Below, one piece after another: positions 32,021-41,452 of a stretch of DNA of 64,000 nucleotides. Origin of the DNA: Amycolatopsis sp. A133 (GTDB lineage Bacteria; Actinomycetota; Actinomycetes; Mycobacteriales; Pseudonocardiaceae). The position numbers and the translations under genes are program-made. Every line of letters begins with the position of its first letter. The stretch's first letter is position 1. The DNA lies in the NCBI RefSeq assembly GCF_031082405.1, contig NZ_JAVHJU010000062.1, positions 62,001 through 126,000 of the forward strand. Reading direction: 5' to 3'. The notes beneath the pieces were generated by a model. The model made no database searches and was not told the DNA's origin. It saw nothing but the letters and a program-made list of their open reading frames with translations.

Positions 32021-32683
32021 ATGCGTTTGCGCAACTTCTCCGGGTCCGATACCAGACGACGGGGCCTCATCGCCCTGGTCGTCGCCGGGCTGGCCTGCCT
32101 GTTCGTCGGGGTGCCCACCGCCTCGGCGCACGGGACCATCGTCGGTCCCGCGACCCGCGCCTACCAATGCTGGAAGGACTGGGGCAGCCAGCACACGAAC
32201 CCCGCCATGCAGCAGCAGGACCCCATGTGCTGGCAGGCCTTCCAGGCCAACGCCGACACCATGTGGAACTGGATGAGCGCCCTGCGGGACGGGCTGCACG
32301 GCAACTTCCAGGGCTCGACGCCCGACGGGCAGCTCTGCAGCAACGGCCTCTCGCGCAACAACTCCCTGAACACCCCCGGTCAGTGGCGGACCACCAGCGT
32401 CGGCAGCAGCTTCTCGATGCACCTGTACGACCAGGCCAGCCACGGTGCCGACTACATCCGGGTCTACGTCAGCAAGAACGGGTTCGACCCCACCACCCAG
32501 CGCCTCGGGTGGGGCAACCTCGATCAGATCACGCAGACCGGCCGCTACGCCCCGGCCAAGGACATCACCTTCAACGTCCAGACCTCCGGTGGCTACCGCG
32601 GGCACCACGTCGTGTTCACGATCTGGCAGGCTTCGCACCAGGACCAGACCTACATGTGGTGCAGTGACGTGAACTTCGGCTGA
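32021..32683 (+). CDS. AA10 lytic polysaccharide monooxygenase
   Basis: The 220-residue protein has a signal peptide ending SASA|H, so His37 becomes the N-terminal residue; it and His141 (DQASHGADYIRVYVSK) form the copper histidine brace of AA10 enzymes, with Phe219 near the end as the axial residue. Such enzymes cleave crystalline cellulose or chitin by oxidation outside the cell. The size and lack of a binding domain fit a single-domain member. The CebR box upstream argues for cellulose rather than chitin. It is followed by a strong terminator, so it is monocistronic. Confidence 0.93.
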   Translation: MRLRNFSGSDTRRRGLIALVVAGLACLFVGVPTASAHGTIVGPATRAYQCWKDWGSQHTNPAMQQQDPMCWQAFQANADTMWNWMSALRDGLHGNFQGSTPDGQLCSNGLSRNNSLNTPGQWRTTSVGSSFSMHLYDQASHGADYIRVYVSKNGFDPTTQRLGWGNLDQITQTGRYAPAKDITFNVQTSGGYRGHHVVFTIWQASHQDQTYMWCSDVNFG

Positions 32684-32696
32684 CCGCTTTCCGGCC

Positions 32697-32735
32697 GTGC
32701 CGCATTGAACAGAAGGCCTCTGTTCAATGCGGCAC
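32697..32735 (+). terminator. Terminator after the LPMO gene
   Basis: Two perfect 17-base arms (32697-32713 and 32719-32735) with a 5-base loop lie 13 bases after the stop codon. Confidence 0.85.
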
Positions 32736-32858
32736 CGCCGTGTTCTCTTCTGACCGATCCTGAGCGTTTCGCTTCGGAACTCTGGCCGCTTCCCGGCCGC
32801 GGGTGTTACCAGTGTCTCGAACATTCCGGCTGCGCCGTGATCCGGGAGGAACGAGCCG

Positions 32859-34316
32859 ATGAGATCGCCGAACCACTCCGTGCTCCGCAGGACGCTGTCG
32901 AAAGCGTTGCGGCTCTTGGCGCTGTCCGCGCTCGCCGGCGGGCTGCTGACCGCGGTCCCGCAGCAGGCCCAGGCGGCCACCGCCGGCTTCAGGGGCGTCA
33001 ACTGGGCCGACGCGCGGGACAACTTCGTCAACGGCGTGCTGTACGTGTCCGGGCTGAGCGCCTCCGACACCCACGCCTCGGCCGCCGCCACCGCCGATCA
33101 GGTGATCGGCCAGCTGTATTCGATCAGCGGGGCCAACACCGTCCGGATGCCGGTCAACGAGCCGACCGTCGCCGGCTACTGGGACACCTACACCGGGGCG
33201 ATCGACACCGCGCTCGGCAAGGGCAAAGTGATCCTGGCGTACTGGGCGTACACCGGTGGCAAGCCGCCGGACACCGGCCGGTTCCAGCAGATGTGGGACA
33301 AGATCGTCGCCCAGTACGGCAGCAACCCGAACGCCTACTTCGAGGTCATCAACGAGCCGCACGGCTACAGCACCGGTGACCTGAACAACTTCTACACCGC
33401 CTGGCTGTCCCGGTACCCGGGTGTGCCGCGCGCCCGGGTGATCCTCGACGGGGCCGGTCTCGCCCAGAACGTGCCCGCGGTCGGCGGCGACCGCCGGCTC
33501 GACGGGACGCTGCTGGCGGCCCACGACTACTCGTTCTTCGCGGGCTACGAGAGCGAAACCGAGTGGGCCGACCACATCGGCGGTTACATCGGCGCGTACG
33601 CGGACCGGACCGTGGTCACCGAGTGGGGCGGCCCGATGTCCCCCGGCAGCAAGAACGGCGTCCACTACAACACCATCGACTACAGCATCCCGAGCGGGTC
33701 GTTCTTCGCCGACTACCTCCGGGGCGTCAGCGCCAAGCTGCGCAGCCTCGGCGTGGGCAGCGTGTACTGGCCGGGCCTGCGCGACGGCGACTGGTACAGC
33801 CTGACCACCCGCACCGGAACCGGCGCCGCCACCAAGCTGACCCTGTCGAACCCCAGCGGGCTGGCCCGGCTCCAGTACGCGTGGGGCTCCGGCAGCGGAG
33901 GCGGCACCTACGTCCGGATCGTCAACGCCGCCACCGGCCTGTCCGTCGACGGGCTGGGCCGGGCCTCCAGCGGCGCCACCGCCGGCCAGGCGAGCAGCGA
34001 CCCCGGCCGCTACGACCAGCAGTGGGTCATCGAGAACTCCGGCAACCGCGTGCGCATCAAGAACCGCGCGACCGGGCTCTACCTGGACGGCGCGGGCCGC
34101 ACCACCAACGGCGCCGCCGTGAGCCAGTACGCGGCGAGCGGCAGCGGCAACCAGCAGTGGTCGGTGGTGACCGACGCCGACAACGTCCGCATCCGCAACA
34201 GCAGCACCGGGGAGTACCTCGACGGCATGGGCCGCACCGGCAGCGGTGCCGATCTCGCCCAATACGGTGACAGCAGCAGCGTGAACCAACGGTGGCGCAT
34301 CGTCGCCGCCGGCTGA
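32859..34316 (+). CDS. Secreted GH5-like glycoside hydrolase with ricin-type lectin domain
   Basis: The 485-residue enzyme has a signal peptide (residues 1-40, after QAQA), a TIM-barrel catalytic domain (about 42-340) and a C-terminal ricin-like domain (about 350-485; repeated GLSVDGLGR, GLYLDGAGR, GEYLDGMGR with QxW). The GH5-type catalytic pair is Glu166 in VINEPHGY and Glu255 in VVTEWGGP. GH5 enzymes cleave beta-glucans or mannans. ATG 32859 follows GGGAGGA. No CebR box is seen upstream of it, unlike the monooxygenase gene next door. Confidence 0.85.
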   Translation: MRSPNHSVLRRTLSKALRLLALSALAGGLLTAVPQQAQAATAGFRGVNWADARDNFVNGVLYVSGLSASDTHASAAATADQVIGQLYSISGANTVRMPVNEPTVAGYWDTYTGAIDTALGKGKVILAYWAYTGGKPPDTGRFQQMWDKIVAQYGSNPNAYFEVINEPHGYSTGDLNNFYTAWLSRYPGVPRARVILDGAGLAQNVPAVGGDRRLDGTLLAAHDYSFFAGYESETEWADHIGGYIGAYADRTVVTEWGGPMSPGSKNGVHYNTIDYSIPSGSFFADYLRGVSAKLRSLGVGSVYWPGLRDGDWYSLTTRTGTGAATKLTLSNPSGLARLQYAWGSGSGGGTYVRIVNAATGLSVDGLGRASSGATAGQASSDPGRYDQQWVIENSGNRVRIKNRATGLYLDGAGRTTNGAAVSQYAASGSGNQQWSVVTDADNVRIRNSSTGEYLDGMGRTGSGADLAQYGDSSSVNQRWRIVAAG

Positions 34317-34320
34317 GCCC

Positions 34321-34364
34321 GCCTGCCGGGCGGGGCCGCTGCGCTGCGGCTCCACCCGGCAGGC
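34321..34364 (+). terminator. Terminator after the GH5-like gene
   Basis: A 19-base stem with two wobble or mismatch positions (34321-34339 with 34346-34364, loop of six) begins 4 bases after the stop codon. Confidence 0.75.
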
Positions 34365-34486
34365 GAAGCACCTTTCTGCGCCGCATCGTCCGGTTTGCCC
34401 GCACCTTGCTTCCCGCACGCATGTTTTGCGGGCCGCCGGCGCGTCAAACCGCAACCGAGCGGCCGTCGCGGAAAGGGAGCGGAGAA

Positions 34487-35539
34487 ATGCGAGCATTGAC
34501 CGTCGTGCCGGAACATTCGGGGTCCTTGCGGGTGGACACGGTCCCCGATCCACGGCCGGCACAGGGCGAACTGCTCGTGCGCGGCCTCGCCCTCGGTGTG
34601 TGCGGCACGGACAAGGAGATCGCCCGCGGCGAGTACGGCTGGGCACCACCCGGCCGGGAGCGCCTGGTGCTGGGGCACGAATCACTCGGCCGGGTGATCG
34701 AAGCGGCCGCCGGGTTTTCCGAAGGCGACCTCGTCGTCGGCGTCGTCCGGCGGCCCGACCCGGTGCCGTGCGGCGCGTGCGCGGCCGGGGAGTTCGACAT
34801 GTGCCGCAACGGCCGCTACACCGAGCGCGGCATCAAGGAGATCGACGGCTACGGCAGTGAACTGTGGACCGTCGAGGCGGATTACGCCGTGCGCCTCGAT
34901 CCCCGCCTGCGGGACGTCGGCATGCTGATGGAACCCACGACGGTCGTCGCGAAGGCCTGGGAGCAGATCCAGCGCGTCGGGGAACGCGCCTGGTTCGAGC
35001 CGAAGCGGGTGCTGGTGACCGGCGCGGGCCCGATCGGGCTGCTCGGCGCGCTGCTGGGCGGGCAGCGCGGCCTCGACGTCCACGTCCTCGACCGCGTCAC
35101 CGACGGTCCCAAGCCCCGGCTCGTCGAGGCGCTCGGCGCGACCTACCACCACGAGCCGATCGAGAAGGTGCTGCCGTCGCTCGAGCCCGACATCGTGCTG
35201 GAGGCCACCGGCGTCGGTTCCCTGGTCTTCGACGCGATGGCGGGGACCGGCGCGTACGGCATCGTCTGCCTGACCGGCGTCTCCCCCGCCGGCCGGAGCC
35301 TGACCGTGGACGCCGGGACCATCAACCGCGAGCTCGTCCTCGAGAACAACGCCGTCATCGGCTCGGTCAACGCCAACCTCCGCCACTACCGGGCCGCCGC
35401 CGACGCGCTCGGCCGCGCGGACCTGGACTGGCTGACCGGTCTGATCACCCGGCGGGTCCCGCTGGACCGGGCCGCCGACGCCTTCGAAGCCGCCGACGAC
35501 GACGTCAAGGTCGTCATCGACCTGGACAACGAGCACTGA
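34487..35539 (+). CDS. Zinc-type glucose dehydrogenase-like alcohol dehydrogenase
   Basis: The 350-residue protein is a medium-chain dehydrogenase of the glucose 1-dehydrogenase type: catalytic-zinc residues in ALGVCGTDKEI and LVLGHESLGRV, structural-type Cys in PCGACAAGEFDMC, and a Rossmann fold with VTGAGPIGLLGAL near residue 180. Glucose dehydrogenases of this group oxidise glucose or other aldoses with NAD(P). ATG 34487 follows AGGGAGCGGAG; the open frame upstream (from 34292) overlaps the terminator. It is five bases from the GH15 gene, suggesting joint glucose release and oxidation. Confidence 0.85.
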   Translation: MRALTVVPEHSGSLRVDTVPDPRPAQGELLVRGLALGVCGTDKEIARGEYGWAPPGRERLVLGHESLGRVIEAAAGFSEGDLVVGVVRRPDPVPCGACAAGEFDMCRNGRYTERGIKEIDGYGSELWTVEADYAVRLDPRLRDVGMLMEPTTVVAKAWEQIQRVGERAWFEPKRVLVTGAGPIGLLGALLGGQRGLDVHVLDRVTDGPKPRLVEALGATYHHEPIEKVLPSLEPDIVLEATGVGSLVFDAMAGTGAYGIVCLTGVSPAGRSLTVDAGTINRELVLENNAVIGSVNANLRHYRAAADALGRADLDWLTGLITRRVPLDRAADAFEAADDDVKVVIDLDNEH

Positions 35540-35544
35540 CCGCC

Positions 35545-37356
35545 GTGGCACCCCCGATCGAGGACTACGCACTCCTGGGTGACCTGCACACGGCCGCGTT
35601 GCTCTCCCGCGACGGCGCGATCGACTGGCTGTGCCTGCCCCGCTTCGACTCCCCCGCCTGTTTCGCCGCGCTCCTGCACGACGAGCACGCCGGCACCTGG
35701 CGGCTCGCCCCCGCGAGCGGCGGGCCCGCCACCCGGCGCTCGTACCGCGGCGACTCGCTGATCGCGGTGTCCGAGTGGGACACCGCCGAGGGCACCGTCC
35801 GCGTCCTGGACTTCATGCCCCCGCGCGGGGAGGCCGCCGACGTCGTCCGGATCGTCGAGGGCGTGTCCGGCCGGGTGCCGATGCGTATGCTGCTGCGGCT
35901 GCGGTTCGACTACGGCGCGGTCGTCCCGTGGGTCCGGCACGAGGACGGCGAGTTCGTCGCCGTGGCCGGCCCGGACGCGGTCCGGGTCCGCACCCCGGTG
36001 CCGCTGCGCGGCGAAGATCCGGCCACCCACGCCGAATTCACCGTCTCCGCCGGGGAGCGCGTCCCCTTCGTCCTCACCCACCACGCCTCCTACCGGCCGC
36101 GTCCGCGCTCCGCCGACGCCGAAACCGCCCTCGCCGACACGGAACGCTTCTGGGCGGACTGGATCGGCCGCTGCCGGTACGACGGGCAGTGGCCGGACGC
36201 GGTCCGGCGCGCCCTGATCACCCTCAAGGCCCTCACCTACGCCCCGACCGGCGGCATCCTCGCCGCCGCGACGACGTCGCTGCCCGAACAGCCGGGCGGG
36301 TCGCGCAACTGGGACTACCGCTACTGCTGGCTGCGCGACTCGACGTTCACCCTGCAGGCCCTGATCGGCACCGGCTACCACGACGAAGCCCGCGCCTGGC
36401 GCGAATGGCTCGTCCGCGCCGTCGCCGGCGACCCCGCGGACCTGCAGATCATGTACGGCCTCGACGGCACCCGACGGCTACCGGAGTCCACTTTGGACTG
36501 GCTGTCGGGCTACGATGGCTCCACGCCGGTCCGGGTCGGCAACGCCGCGGCCGGCCAGTTCCAGCTGGACGTCTGGGGCGAAGTCCTCGACGGGCTCCAC
36601 TTGGTCCGCGAAGCCGGGCTGCCCACGTCCCACCCGGCCTGGGACCTGCAGCGCGGCCTGCTCGATTTCCTCGAAGGCCACTGGGACCAGCCGGACAACG
36701 GCCTGTGGGAGGTCCGCGGGCCGCGGCGGCACTTCGTCCATTCCAAGGTGCTCGCCTGGGCCGGCGTCGACCGCGCGGTCCACACCGTGCAGGCCCACGG
36801 TCTCGACGGCCCGGTCGAGCGCTGGCGGGCCCTGCGCGACAAGATCCACCAGGAGGTCTGCGCCCACGGCTACGACGCCGGCCGCAACACCTTCACCCAG
36901 TTCTACGGCTCCCGCGGCCTGGACGCCGCCCTGCTGCTCATCCCCCGCGTCGGCTTCCTGCCCGCCGGTGACCCGCGGGTCCGCGGCACCGTGGACGCCG
37001 TCCGCGCCGAACTCGCCCACGACGGTTTCGTCCGGCGCTACGACCCCGACGCCGACGGCGGTGTCGACGGGTTGCCCGGCGGCGAAGGCAGCTTCCTGGC
37101 GTGCAGTTTCTGGCTCGCCGACGCTCTCCACGCGACCGGCCGCACGGGTGAAGCCCGCGAGCTGTTCGAGCGGTTGCTCGGGCTGCGCAACGACGTGGGG
37201 TTGCTGGCCGAGGAGTACGACACCGGCCTGGGCCGCCAGGTGGGGAACACGCCCCAGGCGTTCAGCATGGTCGGGCTGGTCAACACGGCCCGTCAGCTCT
37301 CGGGTTCCACCACCGGGACCAACGCCCCGGGCAAGGACCAGCGAGCGGACACCTGA
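35545..37356 (+). CDS. GH15 glycoside hydrolase (glucoamylase/trehalase-like)
   Basis: The 603-residue protein opens with the N-terminal domain typical of actinobacterial GH15 trehalase-like enzymes (IEDYALLGDLHTAALL, then DGAIDWLCLPRFDSPACF). The (alpha/alpha)6 barrel carries RNWDYRYCWLRDSTFTLQAL and late EGSFLACSFWLADAL and LLAEEYDTGLG, where the catalytic acids lie. It has no signal peptide, so it acts in the cytoplasm, on trehalose, maltodextrin or glycogen. GTG 35545 starts 5 bases after the dehydrogenase stop. Trehalase is more likely than glucoamylase from the N-terminal pattern, but this is not certain. Confidence 0.85.
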   Translation: MAPPIEDYALLGDLHTAALLSRDGAIDWLCLPRFDSPACFAALLHDEHAGTWRLAPASGGPATRRSYRGDSLIAVSEWDTAEGTVRVLDFMPPRGEAADVVRIVEGVSGRVPMRMLLRLRFDYGAVVPWVRHEDGEFVAVAGPDAVRVRTPVPLRGEDPATHAEFTVSAGERVPFVLTHHASYRPRPRSADAETALADTERFWADWIGRCRYDGQWPDAVRRALITLKALTYAPTGGILAAATTSLPEQPGGSRNWDYRYCWLRDSTFTLQALIGTGYHDEARAWREWLVRAVAGDPADLQIMYGLDGTRRLPESTLDWLSGYDGSTPVRVGNAAAGQFQLDVWGEVLDGLHLVREAGLPTSHPAWDLQRGLLDFLEGHWDQPDNGLWEVRGPRRHFVHSKVLAWAGVDRAVHTVQAHGLDGPVERWRALRDKIHQEVCAHGYDAGRNTFTQFYGSRGLDAALLLIPRVGFLPAGDPRVRGTVDAVRAELAHDGFVRRYDPDADGGVDGLPGGEGSFLACSFWLADALHATGRTGEARELFERLLGLRNDVGLLAEEYDTGLGRQVGNTPQAFSMVGLVNTARQLSGSTTGTNAPGKDQRADT

Positions 37357-37362
37357 CCGGTT

Positions 37363-37380
37363 CGCGTACCTGAGTACGCG
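37363..37380. terminator. Short hairpin between convergent genes
   Basis: CGCGTAC pairs with GTACGCG around a CTGA loop between the GH15 stop at 37356 and the TetR stop at 37395. It can serve both directions. Confidence 0.5.
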
Positions 37381-37394
37381 GCGGCTGGGCGCTC

Positions 37395-37946
37395 CTAGCC
37401 CGCGTCGCCCTTGCCGAAGGCGCGCAGGAACGTGTCGACGATGACGTCGGCGGCCTGCGCGTCGCTCAGGCCGGGCAGTTCGCGCGTGGACAGGTGCACC
37501 AGCCGGCCCAGCACGTTGCCCGGCCAGCGCTCGGGCAGGCCCGGCCGGAGGAAGCCTTCGTCGGTGGCCCGCTGGATGAACCGGTCCACCTCCTCGACCG
37601 CGCGCAGGCGCCGCGCCCAGATCTCCGGGTCCGAGCGCATCCGGCTCACCTCGGTCGGCCAGGTGCGGTTCACGCCGACGATCCCTTCGACGTACCGGTG
37701 CAGGGCCACCGGCACCGGCGCCTCCCTCAGCCGGGCCGCCTCGATCGCCGCCTCGATCGCGTCCAGGCGGGCCTGGTACACCGCCGCCAGCAGCTCCTCG
37801 CGGCCCGTGAAGCGGCGGTAGACGGTCCGGCGGTCGACGCCGGCCTCCGCCGCGATCGCCGCGATGCTCGTCGCGGGATCTTCGGCGAGCATGCGGGCGC
37901 CCGTCGTCAGCAGCAGTTCCAGGTTGCGCGCGGCGTCAGCTCTCAC
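37395..37946 (-). CDS. TetR-family regulator of the aldehyde dehydrogenase/MFS operon
   Basis: The 183-residue protein has a TetR helix-turn-helix (SIAAIAAEAGVDRRTVYRRF, about residues 25-45) and a helical ligand domain ending near ELPGLSDAQAADVIVDTF. GTG 37946 is chosen because the first helix starts there; longer starts run into the operator region. It is divergent from the aldehyde dehydrogenase gene, with an inverted repeat at 38044-38067 between them, so it most likely represses that operon, possibly in response to an aldehyde. Confidence 0.85.
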   Translation of the reverse strand: MRADAARNLELLLTTGARMLAEDPATSIAAIAAEAGVDRRTVYRRFTGREELLAAVYQARLDAIEAAIEAARLREAPVPVALHRYVEGIVGVNRTWPTEVSRMRSDPEIWARRLRAVEEVDRFIQRATDEGFLRPGLPERWPGNVLGRLVHLSTRELPGLSDAQAADVIVDTFLRAFGKGDAG

Positions 37947-38043
37947 TCCCTCACCGTACAGGACTAACCGCCACAGCATTGAGACACTCCAGCGCGCTCT
38001 TGCCTCTGTGGAGTGACTCACATCTGCGCGCTCTAGTCGGCAC

Positions 38044-38067
38044 AACTGCTACGTTGATGTGGCAGTT
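38044..38067. promoter_or_regulatory. Inverted repeat upstream of the aldehyde dehydrogenase gene
   Basis: AACTGCTAC (38044-38052) and GTGGCAGTT (38059-38067) are inverted copies with one mismatch and a 6-base spacer. The site lies 20 bases upstream of the aldehyde dehydrogenase start and is the probable TetR operator. Confidence 0.6.
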
Positions 38068-38087
38068 AAGACCCCAGGAGGCAGCCA

Positions 38088-39542
38088 GTGATCACCTACG
38101 AAGAACTCTTCATCGGCGGCGAGTGGACCACCCCGAGCAGCACCGAGCTGCTGGACATCCGTTCCCCGCACGACAACGCGGTCATCGGCCGCGCCGCGCA
38201 GGCGCTGCCCGCCGACGTCGACCGCGCCGTCGCGGCGGCCCGGAAGGCCTTCGACGAAGGCCCGTGGCCGCACACCTCGCCCGCGGAGCGCATCGCGGTG
38301 GTCCGCAAGCTGGCCGGTCTGCGCGAGAAGCGCGCGGAGGAGATCGCCGCGCTCATCTCCGCGGAGAACGGTTCGGCGCTGTGGTTCACGAAGGCGGGTC
38401 AGCCCGGGCTGACCCGGCAGGCCAACGCCTACCTGAAGGCGGCCGGGGAGTTCGGCTGGGAGGAGACCCTGGCCCCGTCGGACCCCGCCGCGCCGTTCCG
38501 GTCGGTCGTGCGCCGGGAGGCGATCGGCGTGGTCGCCGCGATCATCCCGTGGAACTCGCCGTTCTCCTCGGCGTCCGCCAAGATCATCCCCGCGCTGCTC
38601 GCCGGCAACACCGTCGTCCTCAAGGTCTCGCCCGAGAACACGCTGAGCATGAACCTCCTCGCGGAACTGCTCGCCGAGGCCGGCCTGCCCGAGGGCGTCA
38701 TCAGCGTCCTGCCGGCCGACCGCGAGACCAGCGAGTACCTGGTCAAGCACAGTGGAGTGGACAAGATCGCCTTCACCGGCTCCACCCGCGCCGGGCGCCG
38801 CATCGCCTCGCTCGCCGGGGAGCAGCTCAAGCGGGTCAGCCTGGAACTCGGCGGCAAGTCGGCCATGATCATCCTGCCCGACGCCGACCTCGGCGCGGCG
38901 ATCCAGGGCGTGAAGTTCGGTTCCCTGCTCAACAACGCCGAATCGTGCATCGCGCAGACGCGCATCCTCGCGCCGCGCAGCCGCTACGAAGAAGTCGTCG
39001 CGGGCCTCAAGGAGCTGGTCGAGTCCCTGGGTGTCGGCGACCCGGCCGACGACCGGACGTTCATCGGCCCGATGATCCGCCCCGGCCAGCAGCAGCGCGT
39101 CCTCGACTACATCCGCCTCGGCGTCGAAGAAGGCGCGCGGCTCGTCACCGGCGGCCCGGAAGTCCCGGCGGGGCTGGAGAAGGGCAACTACGTCACGCCG
39201 ACGCTGTTCGCCGACGTCGACAACTCGATGCGCATCGCGCAGGAGGAGATCTTCGGCCCGGTCCTGGTCGTCATCGCCTACGACGACGAAGCCGACGCGG
39301 TCCGGATCGCCAACGACTCCGAGTACGGCCTGTCCGGCGGGGTGTGGTCGGCCGACCCCGCGCACGCGCTCGCCGTCGCCCGCCGCGTGCGCACCGGCAC
39401 CATCACGGTCAACGGCGCGCCGATCGGCTTCGACGGCCCGTTCGGCGGCTTCAAGGCCAGCGGCCTCGGGCGCGAGTACGGCACCGTCGGGCTCGGCACC
39501 TACACCGAATACAAGACCATCACCGTTCCGGAAGCGAAATGA
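38088..39542 (+). CDS. NAD(P)-dependent aldehyde dehydrogenase
   Basis: The 484-residue protein is a full-length aldehyde dehydrogenase. The cofactor segment is IIPWNSPFSSASAKIIPALLAG, the base is Glu253 in LELGGKSAM, and the nucleophile is Cys287 in NNAESCIAQ. GFDGPFGGFKASGLGREYG near the end is the family's C-terminal signature. GTG 38088 follows AGGAGGC. Its stop overlaps the MFS transporter start (ATGA, 39539-39542), so an efflux pump is co-made, suggesting removal of a toxic aldehyde or its source compound. Confidence 0.9.
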   Translation: MITYEELFIGGEWTTPSSTELLDIRSPHDNAVIGRAAQALPADVDRAVAAARKAFDEGPWPHTSPAERIAVVRKLAGLREKRAEEIAALISAENGSALWFTKAGQPGLTRQANAYLKAAGEFGWEETLAPSDPAAPFRSVVRREAIGVVAAIIPWNSPFSSASAKIIPALLAGNTVVLKVSPENTLSMNLLAELLAEAGLPEGVISVLPADRETSEYLVKHSGVDKIAFTGSTRAGRRIASLAGEQLKRVSLELGGKSAMIILPDADLGAAIQGVKFGSLLNNAESCIAQTRILAPRSRYEEVVAGLKELVESLGVGDPADDRTFIGPMIRPGQQQRVLDYIRLGVEEGARLVTGGPEVPAGLEKGNYVTPTLFADVDNSMRIAQEEIFGPVLVVIAYDDEADAVRIANDSEYGLSGGVWSADPAHALAVARRVRTGTITVNGAPIGFDGPFGGFKASGLGREYGTVGLGTYTEYKTITVPEAK

Positions 39543-40933
39543 GCATCGAAGTCCCCCTCGGACCGGCGGTGCGGCCGGCGATGACGGCGCTGGTCCTCGC
39601 CGTCCTGCTGGCCGCGCTGGACCAGACCATCGTCGCCACCGCCCTGCCCCGCATCGCCGGTGACCTGGGCGGGTTCCGCGACATCGCCTGGATCACCGCG
39701 TCCTACCTGCTCGCCTCGACCGCCGCCACCCCGCTGTGGGGCAAGCTCGGCGACATGCTGGGGCGCAAGCGCCTCTACCTGGTGGCCACGACGGCGTTCC
39801 TGGTCGCGTCCGCGCTGTGCGGGCTGGCGCAGGACCTGCCCCAGCTGATCGCCGCCCGCGCCCTGCAGGGCCTGGCCGGCGGCGGGATGATCGTGCTGAC
39901 CTTCGCGCTCGTCGGCGACATCGCCGAGCCCGCCGAGCGCGGGCGCTACCAGGGCCGGTTCGGCTCGGTGTACGGCGTCGCCGGCATCGCCGGGCCGCTG
40001 CTCGGCGGCCTGTTCACCGACCACCTCTCGTGGCGGTGGGCCTTCCTGATCAACGTGCCGGTCGGGCTGGTGGCCCTGGTCCTCGCGGCGCGGGCCCTGC
40101 CCGTCACCGTCCGGTCGCCGCAACGCGCGCGCATCGACTACGCCGGCGCGCTGCTGCTCGCCGGCGCGGCCACCGCACTGGTCCTGATCACCTCCTTCGG
40201 ACCGCGCTGGGGCTGGACGTCACCGGGGACACTGGCGCTCGCGGCCACGGCGCTCGTCCTCATCGGGCTCGTGGTCCCGGTCGAGCGCCGCGCCGCGGCA
40301 CCGGTGCTCCCGCCGGCGATGTTCGCCTCCCGCACGGTCGTCATCACCGCGCTCGTCGGGTTCATCGCCAACGTCGCGATGTTCAGCGCCCTGATCTACC
40401 TGCCCACGTACCTGCAGGTCGTCGACGGCGTCTCGGCGACGCTCTCCGGTGTGCACCTGCTGCCGCTGGTGCTCGGCCTGGTCGTCAGCCAGTCGCTCGC
40501 CGGGCGGTGGGTCGCGAACCCGGCCCGCCTGCGGGTCGTCCTCGTGACCGGCATGGCGGTGAACGTCGCCGGGCTGCTCCTGCTGAGCACCCTCGCCCCG
40601 GGAACGGCGCAGCTCGCGCTGATCGCCTGTTTCGCCGTCATGGGCATCGGGATCGGCATGGTCCCGATGGTGGCGCTGACGGCGGCGCAGAACGCGGTGG
40701 CGCAGTCCGACATCGGGGCCGCCAGCGCGGTGGTCACCTTCGCCCGGTCGATCGGCGCCGCGTTCGGGGTCGCCGTCTTCGGCAGCCTGCTGGGCGAGGA
40801 CGTGGCCGGGCACATCGGGGGCGCCTTCCTCGCGATCACCCCGGCGGTCGTGCTCGGCACCGTCCTGGCCACCCTGCTCAAGCGTCCCGCTCAGCCGCGT
40901 TCGGCGAAGGCGGCGAACATCCCGGGCTCGTAG
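39539..40933 (+). CDS. MFS drug efflux transporter, DHA2-type (14 membrane segments)
   Basis: The 464-residue protein is an MFS drug:H+ antiporter of the 14-segment DHA2 family. Motif C-like GSVYGVAGIAGPLLGG and the early WITASYLLASTAATPLWGKLGD (motif A region) with DQTIVATALP are visible. It is co-translated with the aldehyde dehydrogenase under control of the TetR gene upstream. The substrate is unknown. The last 43 bases overlap the convergent AhpD-like gene. Confidence 0.87.
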   Translation: MSIEVPLGPAVRPAMTALVLAVLLAALDQTIVATALPRIAGDLGGFRDIAWITASYLLASTAATPLWGKLGDMLGRKRLYLVATTAFLVASALCGLAQDLPQLIAARALQGLAGGGMIVLTFALVGDIAEPAERGRYQGRFGSVYGVAGIAGPLLGGLFTDHLSWRWAFLINVPVGLVALVLAARALPVTVRSPQRARIDYAGALLLAGAATALVLITSFGPRWGWTSPGTLALAATALVLIGLVVPVERRAAAPVLPPAMFASRTVVITALVGFIANVAMFSALIYLPTYLQVVDGVSATLSGVHLLPLVLGLVVSQSLAGRWVANPARLRVVLVTGMAVNVAGLLLLSTLAPGTAQLALIACFAVMGIGIGMVPMVALTAAQNAVAQSDIGAASAVVTFARSIGAAFGVAVFGSLLGEDVAGHIGGAFLAITPAVVLGTVLATLLKRPAQPRSAKAANIPGS

Positions 40934-41382
40934 GAGCCGCCCTTCTGGTGCACGATCACGGCGAGCCGGTTGGCGGCGTTCATCAGCGCGACCAGCGCGA
41001 CCAACGCGGCGACCTGCTCGTCGTCGTAGTGCTCGCGCACCCGGGCCCACGTCTCGTCGGACACGCCATCGGCGGCGTCGGCGAGGCGGGTGCCCTCCTC
41101 GGCCAAGGCGAGCGCGGCCCGCTCGGCCTCGGTGAACACCGTCGACTCCCGCCACGCGGCGACGAGAGCGAGCCGGACCGCCGACTCCCCGGCCGCCGCG
41201 GCCTCCTTGGCGTGCATGTCGAGGCACCAGCCGCACCCGTTGATCTGGCTGGCCCGCAGGCTGACCAGCTCCCGGGTGAGCTTCGGCAGCGACGAGGAGT
41301 CGATGACCTGCCCGAGGTTGGCGAACCGCTTGCCGAGCCGGGAGCCGGTCTCGGTGCTGAACAGGTCGATGCGGGATTCCAT
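40891..41382 (-). CDS. AhpD-like carboxymuconolactone decarboxylase-family protein
   Basis: The 163-residue protein has the AhpD signature CGWCLDMH (Cys50, Cys53, His57), the redox centre of alkylhydroperoxidase D-like proteins, within helices. Such proteins reduce peroxides or act as small peroxidase-like antioxidants. ATG 41382 begins at the first helix of the family. It is convergent and overlaps the end of the MFS gene by 43 bases. Confidence 0.87.
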   Translation of the reverse strand: MESRIDLFSTETGSRLGKRFANLGQVIDSSSLPKLTRELVSLRASQINGCGWCLDMHAKEAAAAGESAVRLALVAAWRESTVFTEAERAALALAEEGTRLADAADGVSDETWARVREHYDDEQVAALVALVALMNAANRLAVIVHQKGGSYEPGMFAAFAERG

Positions 41383-41452
41383 GGCTTCGTCCTCACTGTC
41401 TTCGTCGGGTGGAACGACCTCAAGACACCGGCGGGGCGGAGCTTGTGACACC

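Noticed and set aside
34864..35544. Extension of the GH15 frame back to 34864
   Set aside because: It overlaps the dehydrogenase gene in another frame; the conserved GH15 start begins at 35545.
37979..39538. Extension of the MFS frame back to 37979
   Set aside because: It covers the whole aldehyde dehydrogenase gene in another frame; the transporter starts at 39539.
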